Source of the DNA: Demequina globuliformis
GTDB taxonomy: Bacteria > Actinomycetota > Actinomycetes > Actinomycetales > Demequinaceae
DNA: 64,000 nucleotides
NCBI RefSeq assembly: GCF_000975155.1
Contig: NZ_BBRG01000001.1
Location: 1,595,647-1,659,646, forward strand
Direction: 5' to 3'
Every line of letters starts with the position of its first letter. The stretch's first letter is position 1. Made by a program: the position numbers and the translations under genes. Positions 36,077 through 45,779 of the stretch are shown here, piece after piece. The notes beneath the pieces were generated by a model. It saw nothing but the letters and a program-made list of their open reading frames with translations, was not told where the DNA came from and did not search any database.

Positions 36077-37408
36077 ATGAGTGAACGCATCTCGGTTTTT
36101 GGAACTGGGTACCTTGGCGCCACGCACGCCGCCGGCATGGCTGAGTTGGGCCACGAGGTCATCGGGGTGGACATCGATCCGGCCAAGATCGCGCGGTTGT
36201 CAGCCGGTGAAGTTCCCTTCTATGAGCCCGGCCTCCCCGAGCTCCTGAAGCGCCACGTAGATTCCGGTCGCCTGCGCTTCACCACCGACGTTCACGACGC
36301 CGCTGAGTTCGCCGATGTGCACTTCATCGGGGTAGGAACACCACAGGTCAGGGGCGGGTACGCGGCCGACGTCAGCCAAGTGGAATCCGTGATCGAGGAA
36401 CTCGGGCCGCTGCTGACACGGCCGGCGACGATCCTGGGCAAATCGACGGTCCCGGTCGGCACAGCTGAACGCCTTGCGGCGCGACTGCGAGAGATTGCAC
36501 CCGCCGGCGACGAGGTGGACCTGGGCTGGAATCCCGAGTTCCTCCGCGAAGGCTTCGCGGTCCAGGACACCCTGCGGCCCGACCGCCTGGTCTTGGGGAT
36601 CGATCGGGACCGTCCCGGGCGCGTCGAACAGGTGGCGCGGCGCGTCTACGCTGCCATGCTCGAGCGCGACACCCCTTTCCTCGTGACGGACTACGCCACG
36701 TCAGAACTCGTCAAGGTCAGCGCGAACGCCTTCCTTGCGACCAAGATCTCCTTCATCAATGCGATCGCGGAAGTGTGCGAGGCCACTGGTGCAGATGTGC
36801 GCGACTTGGCTGACGCCATTGGCCACGACGAGCGGATTGGCCGCAAGTTCCTCGGCGCCGGACTCGGGTTCGGAGGCGGTTGTCTGCCTAAGGACATCCG
36901 CGCCTTCATGGCCCGTGCGGGCGAGCTTGGCGTGGACCAGGCGCTCGCATTCTTGCGCGAGGTCGACGGCGTCAACATGCGCCGTCGTGAGCACGCGGTT
37001 ACCCTCGCTGAGCGCATGCTCGGCGGGCTCGACGGTGCCCGCATTGCAGTCCTGGGTGCGGCGTTCAAGCCCGACAGTGATGACATCCGCGACTCGCCCG
37101 CGCTTGACGTCGCAGGCGGCCTGCACCTGCGCGGAGCCAAGGTCGTGGTCCACGACCCCGAGGCCAATGCGAACGCCGCACGCATCTGGCCCACGCTCAC
37201 ATATGCGGATGATGCGCTCGAGGCCTGCCGCGACGCGGAACTGGTGATCGTGGCGACCGAGTGGAAGCAATTCCGGACTCTCGATCCGCAGGCGCTGACG
37301 AGTATTGTGGCGTCACCGCGCGTGATCGATGGGCGGAACTGCCTTCCGTCCGAGGACTGGATCGAGGCAGGCTGGGAATACAGAGGAATGGGGCGTCTCG
37401 CCGGATGA
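36077..37408 (+). CDS. UDP-glucose 6-dehydrogenase
   Basis: A 443-residue NAD-dependent enzyme oxidising UDP-glucose to UDP-glucuronate for envelope polysaccharides. N-terminal Rossmann motif [20 protein letters not shown], substrate loop [37 protein letters not shown], and the catalytic cysteine in [13 protein letters not shown] are all present. Relatives also act on UDP-GlcNAc or GDP-mannose, so the substrate is probable rather than certain. Its stop overlaps the ideR start (ATGA). Confidence 0.9.
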   Translation: MSERISVFGTGYLGATHAAGMAELGHEVIGVDIDPAKIARLSAGEVPFYEPGLPELLKRHVDSGRLRFTTDVHDAAEFADVHFIGVGTPQVRGGYAADVSQVESVIEELGPLLTRPATILGKSTVPVGTAERLAARLREIAPAGDEVDLGWNPEFLREGFAVQDTLRPDRLVLGIDRDRPGRVEQVARRVYAAMLERDTPFLVTDYATSELVKVSANAFLATKISFINAIAEVCEATGADVRDLADAIGHDERIGRKFLGAGLGFGGGCLPKDIRAFMARAGELGVDQALAFLREVDGVNMRRREHAVTLAERMLGGLDGARIAVLGAAFKPDSDDIRDSPALDVAGGLHLRGAKVVVHDPEANANAARIWPTLTYADDALEACRDAELVIVATEWKQFRTLDPQALTSIVASPRVIDGRNCLPSEDWIEAGWEYRGMGRLAG

Positions 37409-38103
37409 GCGATCTGATCGACACCACGGAGATGTATCTGCGGACCATCTACGAGCTGATCGAAGACGGCGTGGTGCCCATGAGAGCGCGTATTGCCGAG
37501 CAGCTCGATCACTCGGGGCCCACGGTTTCGCAGACGGTCGCTCGCATGGAGCGTGACGGCCTGGTCGTTGTCGCACCCGACCGTCACCTGGAACTGACCG
37601 AGCACGGTCAGGAACTCGCCGTGCGCGTGATGCGCAAGCATCGGCTCGCAGAGCGCCTCCTGACCGACGTGATCGGTCTTGACCTCCCTCACGTTCACGA
37701 GGAGGCCTGCCGGTGGGAGCACGTGATGAGCGATCGCGTCGAGCGCCGTCTGGTGGAAATGCTGGGCGAGCCCACGGTCTCGCCCTACGGAAATCCCATC
37801 CCCGGACTGGACGAGTTGGGGCTGACTCCCGTGAGCCCCGAGGCGCCCGGAATCTCACTTGAAGCGGCCGCCGAGCAAGATTTGTCGAATCTCACAATTG
37901 GCCGTATTGGCGAAGGCCCGCAGGCGGCCGCAGGCTTCCTCGACGAGGCCGTCCGGACCGGGCTCGTGCCAGGGGCGACGGTAGCTGTCGAGGTGGTCGG
38001 TGACGCCATCGCTGTCACCGTTGACGGGCACACCCTTGAGATCAGTCGAGAGGCTGCGCGGCACGTGTTCGCGGTCCAGGACTTGGAGAATCGTCACGAT
38101 TAG
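37405..38103 (+). CDS. ideR: Iron-dependent repressor IdeR/DtxR
   Basis: A 232-residue metal-sensing repressor. The N-terminus [15 protein letters not shown] contains the primary-site methionine; [18 protein letters not shown] is the DNA-recognition helix; HRLAERL and [12 protein letters not shown] supply the ancillary histidine/glutamate and the primary-site Cys-x-x-Glu-His. The linker [13 protein letters not shown] and a C-terminal SH3-like domain complete the IdeR (iron) rather than MntR (manganese) architecture. Overlap with the UDP-glucose dehydrogenase gene means it is transcribed with it. Confidence 0.93.
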   Translation: MSDLIDTTEMYLRTIYELIEDGVVPMRARIAEQLDHSGPTVSQTVARMERDGLVVVAPDRHLELTEHGQELAVRVMRKHRLAERLLTDVIGLDLPHVHEEACRWEHVMSDRVERRLVEMLGEPTVSPYGNPIPGLDELGLTPVSPEAPGISLEAAAEQDLSNLTIGRIGEGPQAAAGFLDEAVRTGLVPGATVAVEVVGDAIAVTVDGHTLEISREAARHVFAVQDLENRHD

Positions 38104-38129
38104 GTAACATGGGCGACTAGCAACAGGAG

Positions 38130-38236
38130 GACGAGACCTCGTCAGGTCCCTGCCGGATGGCTCTTGGGGTACCCCCCGGGACGGCAGGAGAGCCAGGAAC
38201 ATCGACGCGCTTGAAATAGCGACGCGCGGAAGGAAC
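38130..38236 (+). promoter_or_regulatory. Structured leader of the NlpC/P60 gene (unknown type)
   Basis: Contains GACGA/TCGTC (38130-38143) and two interleaved helices: CCTGCCG (38149-38155) with CGGCAGG (38182-38188) and GGCTCT (38159-38164) with AGAGCC (38089+100 to 38194, i.e. 38189-38194), an order compatible with an H-type pseudoknot enclosing GGGGTACCCC. CGACGCGC is then repeated at 38203 and 38220. It does not show the conserved blocks of the c-di-AMP (ydaO) riboswitch often found before cell-wall hydrolase genes. Confidence 0.4.
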
Positions 38237-38259
38237 ACAGCATCTTGAGGTACGGATAC

Positions 38260-38970
38260 ATGCGCGCCAAGACGCGTGCAGTGGCAGCTACGGCAGCCGC
38301 AGCACTCGTCGTAGTGCCGCTCACGGGCGCCGCAGCAGCGGCACTCGTCACGCAAGACATCACCACTCCTGCCAACACGTCCGCTGAGGCAGACTCCTTG
38401 GCAGAGACCGCAGCCGCCGCAGATATTGCGGCCACGGTGACCGCCGCTGACGACGCTGACTACAGCGTCGCGACGCCTGACGTGGAGTACTCGGCCAACC
38501 CCGAGCCCATCGTCACTCCCGAGCCGGTTCAGGCTCCGTCCACGACTTCCAACTCGGGCACGAGCTCCTCTTCGGAGTCCAGCTCCAGCTCGAACTCCGC
38601 TCGCACCGTGTCGAACTCGGCATCCGTGTCGGCCGCGATCTCCGGATCCGCCGTCATCGCTGAGGCCTCGAAGTACGTGGGAGTGCCGTACGTCTCCGGC
38701 GGTTCGTCGCCGTCCGGCTTCGACTGCTCCGGCTTCACCTCGTACGTATACGGCCAGCTGGGAATCTCGCTGCCGCGCTCGTCTGGCGCCTACTACAACG
38801 TGGGTACCGTCGTCTCGAGCCCGCAGCCTGGAGACATCATCGTGACCCCCGGTCACGTCGGCATCTACGCCGGACCGAACCTGCAGATCGACGCGCCGCG
38901 CCCCGGCAAGTCGATCCAGTTCCGGCCGATCTGGCAGTCGAACCCCACCTACGTTCGCGTGACGGGCTAA
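38260..38970 (+). CDS. Secreted NlpC/P60 peptidoglycan hydrolase
   Basis: A 236-residue exported endopeptidase (likely gamma-D-glutamyl-meso-DAP or related). Signal peptide (about 1-32), a long Ala/Ser/Thr linker with PEPIVTPEPVQAP and a serine tract (SSSSESSSSSNS), then the NlpC/P60 domain (about 132-236) with the catalytic cysteine in SGFDCSGFTSYVYGQ and histidine in TPGHVGIYAG. ATG at 38260 has TTGAGG upstream; a TTG at 38245 is possible. The Ser-rich linker is a candidate for O-mannosylation. Long structured leader upstream, tetraloop terminator downstream. Confidence 0.92.
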   Translation: MRAKTRAVAATAAAALVVVPLTGAAAAALVTQDITTPANTSAEADSLAETAAAADIAATVTAADDADYSVATPDVEYSANPEPIVTPEPVQAPSTTSNSGTSSSSESSSSSNSARTVSNSASVSAAISGSAVIAEASKYVGVPYVSGGSSPSGFDCSGFTSYVYGQLGISLPRSSGAYYNVGTVVSSPQPGDIIVTPGHVGIYAGPNLQIDAPRPGKSIQFRPIWQSNPTYVRVTG

Positions 38971-38985
38971 CGCCTTCGCGCTTCA

Positions 38986-39030
38986 CTGAGGCCGCCGCTT
39001 CCGCAAGGAGGCGGCGGCCTCAGTCGTTTT
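38986..39030 (+). terminator. Intrinsic terminator of the NlpC/P60 gene
   Basis: A 17-bp stem (CTGAGGCCGCCGCTTCC with its complement, one G-T pair) on a GCAA tetraloop, followed by TCGTTTT. Sixteen bases after the stop codon. Confidence 0.9.
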
Positions 39031-39165
39031 CGGGCACATGAGTGGTCGCTCTGGCAGGCCGGCAGGTGGGCCCCGTCGATGTCGCGTGCCTGGGTGTGGC
39101 GGGACGACGACGCGAAGGACGCGAAACGGTTCGATTTTTCGGTTACCACTCGGTAGGGTGAAGGC

Positions 39166-40149
39166 ATGCGTACCAACGACGTTTCCCGCTTGAACCGCAG
39201 TGTCTCCGTGGTTGGCCAGGGCTGCTGGCAGCTTGGCGCCGACTGGGGCGATGTCGCCGACGACACCGCGCAGGAGATCCTCGCCGCTGCCGCCGATGCG
39301 GGGGTGACGTTCTTCGACACCGCGGACGTGTACGGCGATGGGCGTTCCGAGCGTGCTGTCGGGCGCTTTGTCGCACAGCGCGGCGACTCCTCGATCACGG
39401 TGGCGACCAAGATGGGGCGCCGCGCGGATCCGCACGTGCCCTCCGAGTACCACCTGGACAATTACCGCCGTTGGATCGACCGATCGCGCGAGAACCTGGG
39501 AGTCGACACCCTCGACCTCGTTCAGTTGCACTGCCCTCCAACGGAGGTCTTCGAGGACCCTCAGACGTACGACGACCTGCGCACGTTGGTCGACGAAGGA
39601 CGTATTGCGCGTTGGGGAGTGTCGGTGGAGACGTGCGACCAGGCGCTGCGCGCGCTTGAGGAGCCGGACCTCGCGAGCATCCAGATCATTCTCAACATCT
39701 TCCGCCGCAAGCCGCTCGATGAAGTGGTGCCAGCCGCGAAGGAGGCCGGGGTCGGCATCATCGCCCGCGTCCCGCTCGCCTCAGGGTTGCTGTCCGGCAA
39801 GTACGACGAACACACGACCTTCGCTGACAGCGACCACCGCACCTTCAACCGCGAGGGCAAGGCCTTTGACATTGGCGAGACCTTCGCGGGAGTTCCGTAT
39901 GAGGTGGGGGTCCAGGCCGCGCGTGAAGTAGCGCAGTTGACGCCCGAGGGCTGGACCACCGCACAGTTGGCGCTCGCGTGGATCGCGACCGTCGGCGCAG
40001 ACACGATCATCCCCGGTGCCTCGACGCCGCAGCAGGCGACCGCGAACGCCGCCGCAGGTGACCTGCCCGCGCTCGACGATGCCACGCTTGAGGCACTTAA
40101 GGGCATTTACGACTCCTCGATCGCGCAGCACGTCGCCCACCGGTGGTGA
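39166..40149 (+). CDS. Aldo/keto reductase
   Basis: A 327-residue NADPH-dependent oxidoreductase with a TIM-barrel layout. Catalytic tetrad segments: the aspartate and tyrosine in FFDTADVYGDGRSERAVG, lysine in VATKMGRR, histidine in LVQLHCPPTEVF; the cofactor-binding end is IPGASTPQQATANAAA. Closest in style to the AKR11/YghZ-like general reductases; substrate unknown. A monocistronic gene preceding tRNA-Arg. Confidence 0.92.
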   Translation: MRTNDVSRLNRSVSVVGQGCWQLGADWGDVADDTAQEILAAAADAGVTFFDTADVYGDGRSERAVGRFVAQRGDSSITVATKMGRRADPHVPSEYHLDNYRRWIDRSRENLGVDTLDLVQLHCPPTEVFEDPQTYDDLRTLVDEGRIARWGVSVETCDQALRALEEPDLASIQIILNIFRRKPLDEVVPAAKEAGVGIIARVPLASGLLSGKYDEHTTFADSDHRTFNREGKAFDIGETFAGVPYEVGVQAAREVAQLTPEGWTTAQLALAWIATVGADTIIPGASTPQQATANAAAGDLPALDDATLEALKGIYDSSIAQHVAHRW

Positions 40150-40246
40150 CCCGCTCCTGAGTGTCCCCCGTGCGGGGCTCTGCGCGGTCGATGGCGGCGC
40201 GTGGATTCACGCAAGGGGGCGTAGCGGGTACCCTGTCTTGTGCCCC

Positions 40247-40322
40247 GCGCCTGTAGCTCAGGGGATAGAGCACCGCTCTCCTAAAGCGGGTGTCGGCAGT
40301 TCGAATCTGCCCAGGCGCACCA
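40247..40322 (+). tRNA. tRNA-Arg (anticodon CCT)
   Basis: A 76-base cloverleaf: acceptor GCGCCTG with CAGGCGC, anticodon stem CCGCT/AGCGG around CT-CCT-AA (anticodon 40280-40282), T-loop GTTCGAATC, discriminator A and encoded CCA (40320-40322). Confidence 0.96.
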
Positions 40323-40543
40323 ATGAAACAGCCCCGCGCCGTGCCTCAAAAGGGAACGAAAGCGTCCGGTTTGACGAGAGGCCGGGAGCGGTCCCACAAT
40401 TTCCTTCAACGGTGCGCGTCGGCTGATCAAGTGGGCGCGCACTGTGTCGTTTCCGGGCCCGCCGGCTGCCCCGCGTGGCACCGCACGCGAGCGGCCCGGC
40501 GTGGTGGCCGCATCTGAGAGTCAGGGATGGGTACCGTAGGACA

Positions 40544-43500
40544 GTGGTGGACTACATCGGGCGTTCCCTCGTGGCGGACGCACTTCAGGAGTGGCGAGAA
40601 CAGCTTCAGGCTCGCGCGACGGTGTCCCCTCTCCGCGACGTCGTCGCCACGCAGGCCGAGCTCATCGACCTGCGCCACTCTCACCCCTCAGGGCTGGCCC
40701 AGCTCTTCGCTTCGCGTCCCACCGCGCTGACGTCCCTTGTGCGCGAGGACCAGGCGCTCGACGCCGCCCTCACGAAGGGCCGCGCGATTCTCACAGAGGC
40801 GGAGCGAGTCAAGGCCGCCACCGGTGCCTGGACCGCCGCGATGGCGGTGGGAACGGCCTGCTGGCGCGAGGCCAGCCACGACGTCGAAATGCCGGTGCTG
40901 TTGCGTGCGGTCGAACTCGATCGGTACCGCGAACGCGACCTCCACATCACGTTGCGTGACGAGGTCTGGATCAACCCGGTGATGGTCTCGCTGCTACGGG
41001 AACGCGCCGCGCAGGCCGGCCGGGAGACGGCACCGGCGCTGCCGACCATCCACCCCGGCCGGGACTTTGACCCGCGTCCACTGTGGGACGCGCTCGAGGA
41101 GCACAAGGACCTCCTTGGCGAAACCTTTGAAGTGCGCAATCGCCTCATCCTGGGTGCGTACGACGACCCGGAGCAGCGCCTGCTTGACGACTTGGACGAC
41201 CTCGACGCGGTCATCGGCGCATCGCCCATCCTCGCTGCGGCCGCAGGCGACCGTGACGCGCTCGCAACCCTGGGCGAGCCCCTTCCTGCGTTCCCCCGCG
41301 GTGATCGTGACCCCTTCGGCGAGCGCGGCCTCGGTGACCTTGACGACGTCACGTTCGCCGCATTGGACTTGATTGCCACGGGCCGCGACGTCTTCCTCCA
41401 GACTCCGCCCGGCGCGGACTCCGTTGGCATTGCCGCCGCGATAGGCGCCGACGGTGCCGCATCCGGGCGGACCGTCGCCATCGTGGGTGGGCAGGATGAC
41501 GCCCTCAAGGCGATCGGTCGCCGCATGGCTGACCTGGGCGCCGGCGACGTCGTTGTCGATGGCACGGAGGCTGCGTGGAACATGAGGGCGCGCTCGCGCC
41601 TGCTTGAAGCGATCACGATGGGCACGCCCCACGTCGATGACGCGCAGTTGCGTGCGTCCGGCGAGGCCCTCGTGACGGCACGCGCTTCGCTGCACCGGCG
41701 ATTCGACGCCCTCCACCGCACCTACCGCCCTTGGGGTGTGAGCGCCTTCGAAGCGGTCCAGGCGATTGTGCGCATTACGACGTCCACTCCGCCGCCGGAG
41801 ACGACGGCGCGGTTGGGGGCCGACGCCGGAGCAGTAGTCGTGGACAACGGCTTCGCGTCCGTCTCGGCTGCGCTCGCACGGGCTCTCGCTCCCGAAGGGG
41901 CCGATGAGGCCGCGGTGGCGAAGCAGGCGGATGCCGCGGCGGCATTGTCGATCGACGAGGGCGCAGAGCCGTGGTGGTCAGGGCACGCTCTAAGTGAGGA
42001 TGGCCCTCGCCTTGACGAAGCCCTCGCGTCGTTGCTGGGTCGCTCCCTTCCGAAGCTCCGCTCTGAGGCAGCGATGGCCGCGCACGAGACCGGTGTCGAC
42101 GAGGCCCCTAGCTTCGCAGTATGGGCAGATCAGGTCGACATGTTCGACCAGTTGCGTCAGGTCCTCGAGATCTTCTCTCCCGCGGTGTTCCACCGGTCGC
42201 TGCATGACCTCGTGTCCGCCACGGCTCCGCATGGATCCTCTCGCCATGTCGACATCCCGCGACGGGACCGACGTGCGCTCATGCGCCGGGCGGTGGAACT
42301 ACTGCGACCTGGCCGCGGCAAGGAGACCTTGCACGCCGACTTGGTACGCGCGCATGACCTGGCCTTGCGGTGGCGCTCGCACTGCTCCGCTGGCGGCTGG
42401 CCAGTGGTCCCCGATGACTACGACCTCTACATGGACCGCGTTGAACGTGCGCGAGGCGAGTGGGAGACCATCGCCAGCGTCGTGACGGCCGTCACGGGAG
42501 CGCAGGACGCGATCGCGGAACCGTGGGACGAGCTCGTCGACCGGCTCGACCGCCTGGCGCTCGGAGTTCCGGGTTCGCTCGAGTCCTCCGACGTCACTGA
42601 CGTGGATGTCGACATCGACTCCGGCGGGTTCGCGACCCTCGTGGCCGACCTCCGCGAACGCGGTGCGACGGGAGCGCAGATCCGGCGTGACCTGGAGTTT
42701 GCGTGGTGGGCTGCAGCCTTCGACGCGATTGTCGCGACTGACCCATCGCTCACGGAGTACGGCGCGATTGGCGCCGCCGTCGAGGAGTTCCAGGCCCGCG
42801 ACGCAGAATTCTCTGCAGCGCGCATTGGCCCCTTGATGCGTGCGGCTGCGGAAAGGCGGCGCAGCGCGATCGCTCGTCACCCGGATATGGCGCGTGACCT
42901 CTTCGCTGCCCTGGTGGAGGGCCGCGACGCGTCCTACCAGGACCTGTGGCGCGACTTCACGCCGCTCGTCACGGCATTGCGTCCAGTGGTGTTGGCGAAG
43001 GCGGAGCAGGTATCGCACCTCGCGCCGCCGTCGTTGTCGATCGACATCGCCGTGGTGGTGGCAAGCGAGTCTCTTGCGCTGGCGGAGCTGGTTCCCACGC
43101 TGGCGCGCGCCAAGCAGGTCGTCGTCGTAGGTGACGCGCACGCCGCGACCCGTTCGGCGGTCGCGGCTTTGGCCACCTTGCTGCCCCAGGTGACCATGCA
43201 CGCCACCGGTCAGCCTCGCGACCCGCGCGTCAGTGCGCTGCTCAGCGAGGCCGCCTACGGCCGCGCACTGCCGACCCAGCCCGCGGCCCGCGCCCAGGGC
43301 AGGCTCGCAGTGACCTACGTCGAGGCATCGGCCCCCATCCCGGACGAGCGCCAGCAGGTCGAGACGACGGAGGCCGAGGTGCGGGCGGTCGCCGACTACG
43401 TGGAGGACGCCTTCTCCCGCGATATTCACCGCGCCCGGCTCGTCGTGGCGGGTTCGCTCGCCCACGCCGAGGCCCTGCGCACTGAACTGGTGGCACGCTC

Positions 43501-44815
43501 CGCGCGCGTGGCGGCAGCGACACGCATCGAGGCACTCGGTGAGGCCGCGGGCATCCGTTGCGATGAGGTCATCCTGTCGCTGGGATTCGCTCCGGACGAG
43601 CACGGCAACGCGCCCACCTCGCTCGGCGCGCTGTCGGAGCCATGGGGACGGCAGGCGCTCGTGCAGGCGCTCGTCGCCTCTCGCTGTGACGTCACCGTCG
43701 TGTCCGCGCTCGATGCAGACGCCCTCACGGCCAGCGCCGGCGATGACGCTCCCGGTGTCGACGATCTGCGCGAACTGTTGCGTGCGGCACAGACCGAGCC
43801 CGTGTCGCCCGAGCGGCCAGAGCCGGCTCCCAGCGACTGGCTCCTCGCGGACGTGGCGCAGCGCCTACGGCATGACGGCTACCCGGTCCACGTGCGTTAC
43901 GGCAAGGCAGCAGACGCCATCCCCATGGTCGTGGGCGGCAAGCGCGACCCCGAGTTCTCGGTGGCGATCGTGACCGACGAGGCCTCGACGGCGGGCTCGG
44001 TCTCCCTGCGCGACCGAGTCCGGTGGCAGCGCTCGCAGCTGGAGCGCCTGGGATGGGTTGTCGTTCCGCTGTGGACCCTTGACGTCTTCATGGACCCGGA
44101 TTCCGCGGCGGCACAGGTGCGCGCGGCGCTGCCGGAGAACGCCCCCGCGCCCGTCATCGTGCAGGATGCCCTCGACATCGACGTGCCCGCCGCTGCCGAA
44201 CCCGACGCCGCACCCGAGGTCCAGGAGGACGTGCGGCGGCCCGAGCCCGAGCCGATGACCCTGGGCCTGTCCACACTCATGGTCGAGTCCGCGATCGATG
44301 CGGCCACGGGGCAGCGAGCCGAGGCCGCTTCCGATACCACCCCCGGGGCGAGCCCCACGGGCGTGCCGGCAGCAGCGGTGCCGGAACGAGACGACGCTGA
44401 GCCCGCTCCGGAGCCGGAGCCAGAGCCGGAACCCGCCACGGCTGCGGTCGCGACACCGACCCCGCGGTCGAAGCCCGAGATCATCTCCGTGGAACTGGAC
44501 TTCGAGATCCCCGAGCAGCCAGGTGACAAGGCAGGCGCCGACGCCGCCGAGGCTGCGCAAGCGCATGAGGCGTCAGAAGCGGATGAGGCGTCAGAAGCGG
44601 AGGAGGCTGCCGACGTGGACGAGGACTCTGACGACGCAGCCCCGGACGAGGCCGCCGACGAGGACGACCACCTTCCCACCCCGGCACGCCCGCAGGGTGC
44701 CGACCGTCCGCTCATTCCTACCCGAGCGTGGGAGGACGAGGACGCCGGCTGGGGCGATGGCTATTCGGGTTCACGCGAGGACGACATCCTGCGCGAAAAG
44801 CCCCCGCACTGGTAA
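40544..44815 (+). CDS. Giant degenerate SF1-helicase-like protein with Vsr-like nuclease remnant
   Basis: A 1423-residue protein resembling the large COG1112 (UPF1/Dna2-like) helicases but with broken active sites. The Walker A position (about residue 284) reads FLQTPPGADSVGIA where PPGTGKS/T is expected; the Walker B region (about 830-865) reads VVVASESLALAEL then KQVVVVGDAHAA, lacking the DEA(S) acid pair. Residues about 1110-1185 match the MTES_1575/Vsr-like restriction-endonuclease domain (RDRVRWQRSQLERLGWVVV) but the catalytic acid is replaced (VAIVTDEA). A Pro/Glu and Asp/Glu-rich tail (about 1215-1423) ends in EKPPHW. GTG at 40544 follows TAGGACA. Probably a structural or DNA-binding factor. 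Confidence 0.7.
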   Translation: MVDYIGRSLVADALQEWREQLQARATVSPLRDVVATQAELIDLRHSHPSGLAQLFASRPTALTSLVREDQALDAALTKGRAILTEAERVKAATGAWTAAMAVGTACWREASHDVEMPVLLRAVELDRYRERDLHITLRDEVWINPVMVSLLRERAAQAGRETAPALPTIHPGRDFDPRPLWDALEEHKDLLGETFEVRNRLILGAYDDPEQRLLDDLDDLDAVIGASPILAAAAGDRDALATLGEPLPAFPRGDRDPFGERGLGDLDDVTFAALDLIATGRDVFLQTPPGADSVGIAAAIGADGAASGRTVAIVGGQDDALKAIGRRMADLGAGDVVVDGTEAAWNMRARSRLLEAITMGTPHVDDAQLRASGEALVTARASLHRRFDALHRTYRPWGVSAFEAVQAIVRITTSTPPPETTARLGADAGAVVVDNGFASVSAALARALAPEGADEAAVAKQADAAAALSIDEGAEPWWSGHALSEDGPRLDEALASLLGRSLPKLRSEAAMAAHETGVDEAPSFAVWADQVDMFDQLRQVLEIFSPAVFHRSLHDLVSATAPHGSSRHVDIPRRDRRALMRRAVELLRPGRGKETLHADLVRAHDLALRWRSHCSAGGWPVVPDDYDLYMDRVERARGEWETIASVVTAVTGAQDAIAEPWDELVDRLDRLALGVPGSLESSDVTDVDVDIDSGGFATLVADLRERGATGAQIRRDLEFAWWAAAFDAIVATDPSLTEYGAIGAAVEEFQARDAEFSAARIGPLMRAAAERRRSAIARHPDMARDLFAALVEGRDASYQDLWRDFTPLVTALRPVVLAKAEQVSHLAPPSLSIDIAVVVASESLALAELVPTLARAKQVVVVGDAHAATRSAVAALATLLPQVTMHATGQPRDPRVSALLSEAAYGRALPTQPAARAQGRLAVTYVEASAPIPDERQQVETTEAEVRAVADYVEDAFSRDIHRARLVVAGSLAHAEALRTELVARSARVAAATRIEALGEAAGIRCDEVILSLGFAPDEHGNAPTSLGALSEPWGRQALVQALVASRCDVTVVSALDADALTASAGDDAPGVDDLRELLRAAQTEPVSPERPEPAPSDWLLADVAQRLRHDGYPVHVRYGKAADAIPMVVGGKRDPEFSVAIVTDEASTAGSVSLRDRVRWQRSQLERLGWVVVPLWTLDVFMDPDSAAAQVRAALPENAPAPVIVQDALDIDVPAAAEPDAAPEVQEDVRRPEPEPMTLGLSTLMVESAIDAATGQRAEAASDTTPGASPTGVPAAAVPERDDAEPAPEPEPEPEPATAAVATPTPRSKPEIISVELDFEIPEQPGDKAGADAAEAAQAHEASEADEASEAEEAADVDEDSDDAAPDEAADEDDHLPTPARPQGADRPLIPTRAWEDEDAGWGDGYSGSREDDILREKPPHW

Positions 44816-44845
44816 ATCCAGACGCGGGGGAGGGTGCGCAGTGCG

Positions 44846-45043
44846 CTAGTTCGAGGCCTTGGCGTCTGAGCGGGAGTCCGTGCGGTAGAAGCCCGATCCC
44901 TTGAAGGTCACGCCCACGTTGCCAAAGACACGGCGGAGCTGGCCGGAGCATGCAGGGCAGGTGACGAGAGCGTCGTCGTGGATCGACTGCACCTCGTCAA
45001 AGCGGTGGTCGCAAGCGCGACAGGCATACGAGTACGTGGGCAT
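44846..45043 (-). CDS. FmdB-type small zinc-ribbon protein
   Basis: A 65-residue protein with two cysteine pairs, CRAC near the start (MPTYSYACRACDHRFDEVQS) and CPAC, forming a zinc ribbon, then GNVGVTFKGSGFYRTDSRS. FmdB/CxxC_CXXC_SSSS proteins are proposed regulators; function is unproven. MPTYSYAC at 45043 is the family start. Ten bases from the 5-FCL gene upstream on the same strand, so probably co-transcribed with it. Confidence 0.9.
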   Translation of the reverse strand: MPTYSYACRACDHRFDEVQSIHDDALVTCPACSGQLRRVFGNVGVTFKGSGFYRTDSRSDAKASN

Positions 45044-45053
45044 GTCGAGCATT

Positions 45054-45677
45054 CTACGCGGGAAGTGACGTAATCCCTTGCGGCGTGATAACGGCGTTGA
45101 CGGGCCGGTCGTGAGACTCGCGCGGAAGCAGCGCACCATCCACGTGGAATTCCGACGTGAAGGTGAGGGCCACGACGGGAGCGTCGGGGCGTGCGAGGGT
45201 AAGAGCGCGGTCGTACCAACCGCCGCCTTGGCCTAGGCGAGTGCCGGCCACGTCCACGGCCAGGGCCGGGACCACCACGACATCGGCCCGTTCGAGTGCC
45301 TCCCCCGGCAAAAAGGTGCCGGACGGCTCGGGAGGGCGCCCCGGCGCACGTTCCACGAGGTCGTCGGCGCCACGATATTCAGCCCAGCCGCGCTGAAGCC
45401 CGTCGCCCAGGCACGGGATCAGCACGCTCACCCCGCGGTCGTGCAGGGCAGAGATGAGGGGAAGGGTGCCAGGCTCGTGGGGGCGAGACGCGTAGACGGA
45501 CACGCACTGGGCGCGCTCGACCGCCGGCAGTTGCAGGACATGGTCGCGAAGTGCGACCGCGAGCTCCTCGTTACGCCGCTCGGAGCGGTGCAGGCGAGCC
45601 TTCCTGACGGATGCCCGCAGGTGAGCTTTCGCGTCTTCGGGCGCCTCTGTTCGGGCATGGCTCGGCTGCGAGGTCAT
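45054..45677 (-). CDS. 5-formyltetrahydrofolate cyclo-ligase
   Basis: A 207-residue enzyme converting 5-formyl-THF to 5,10-methenyl-THF with ATP. Seen: AHLRASVRKARLHRS at the N-terminus, CVSVYASRPHEPGT, VLIPCLGDG, and the ATP/Mg segment VVVPALAVDVAGTRLGQGGGWYDRAL. ATG at 45677 (alternative at 45686). Divergent from glp; the same neighbour relation (5-FCL divergent from a glp/moeA-like gene) is seen in corynebacteria. Confidence 0.92.
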   Translation of the reverse strand: MTSQPSHARTEAPEDAKAHLRASVRKARLHRSERRNEELAVALRDHVLQLPAVERAQCVSVYASRPHEPGTLPLISALHDRGVSVLIPCLGDGLQRGWAEYRGADDLVERAPGRPPEPSGTFLPGEALERADVVVVPALAVDVAGTRLGQGGGWYDRALTLARPDAPVVALTFTSEFHVDGALLPRESHDRPVNAVITPQGITSLPA

Positions 45678-45779
45678 GTGTCCCATTGTGTCAGTAATTC
45701 GTGAACGCCTCGTGACGTGTTCCTCACATTGCACCCCCACCAGCGCGGCACTTGCCGTGGTGGCGCGTCGGCGGCGACA

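Noticed and set aside
38104..38259. A c-di-AMP (ydaO/yuaA) riboswitch before the NlpC/P60 gene
   Set aside because: The expected conserved blocks are not present as I remember them; only unclassified pairing elements are. Recorded as an unknown structured leader.
40247..44815. An integrated island at tRNA-Arg carrying the large helicase-like gene
   Set aside because: No integrase, no second copy of the tRNA 3' end, and base composition and codon use equal those of the neighbours.
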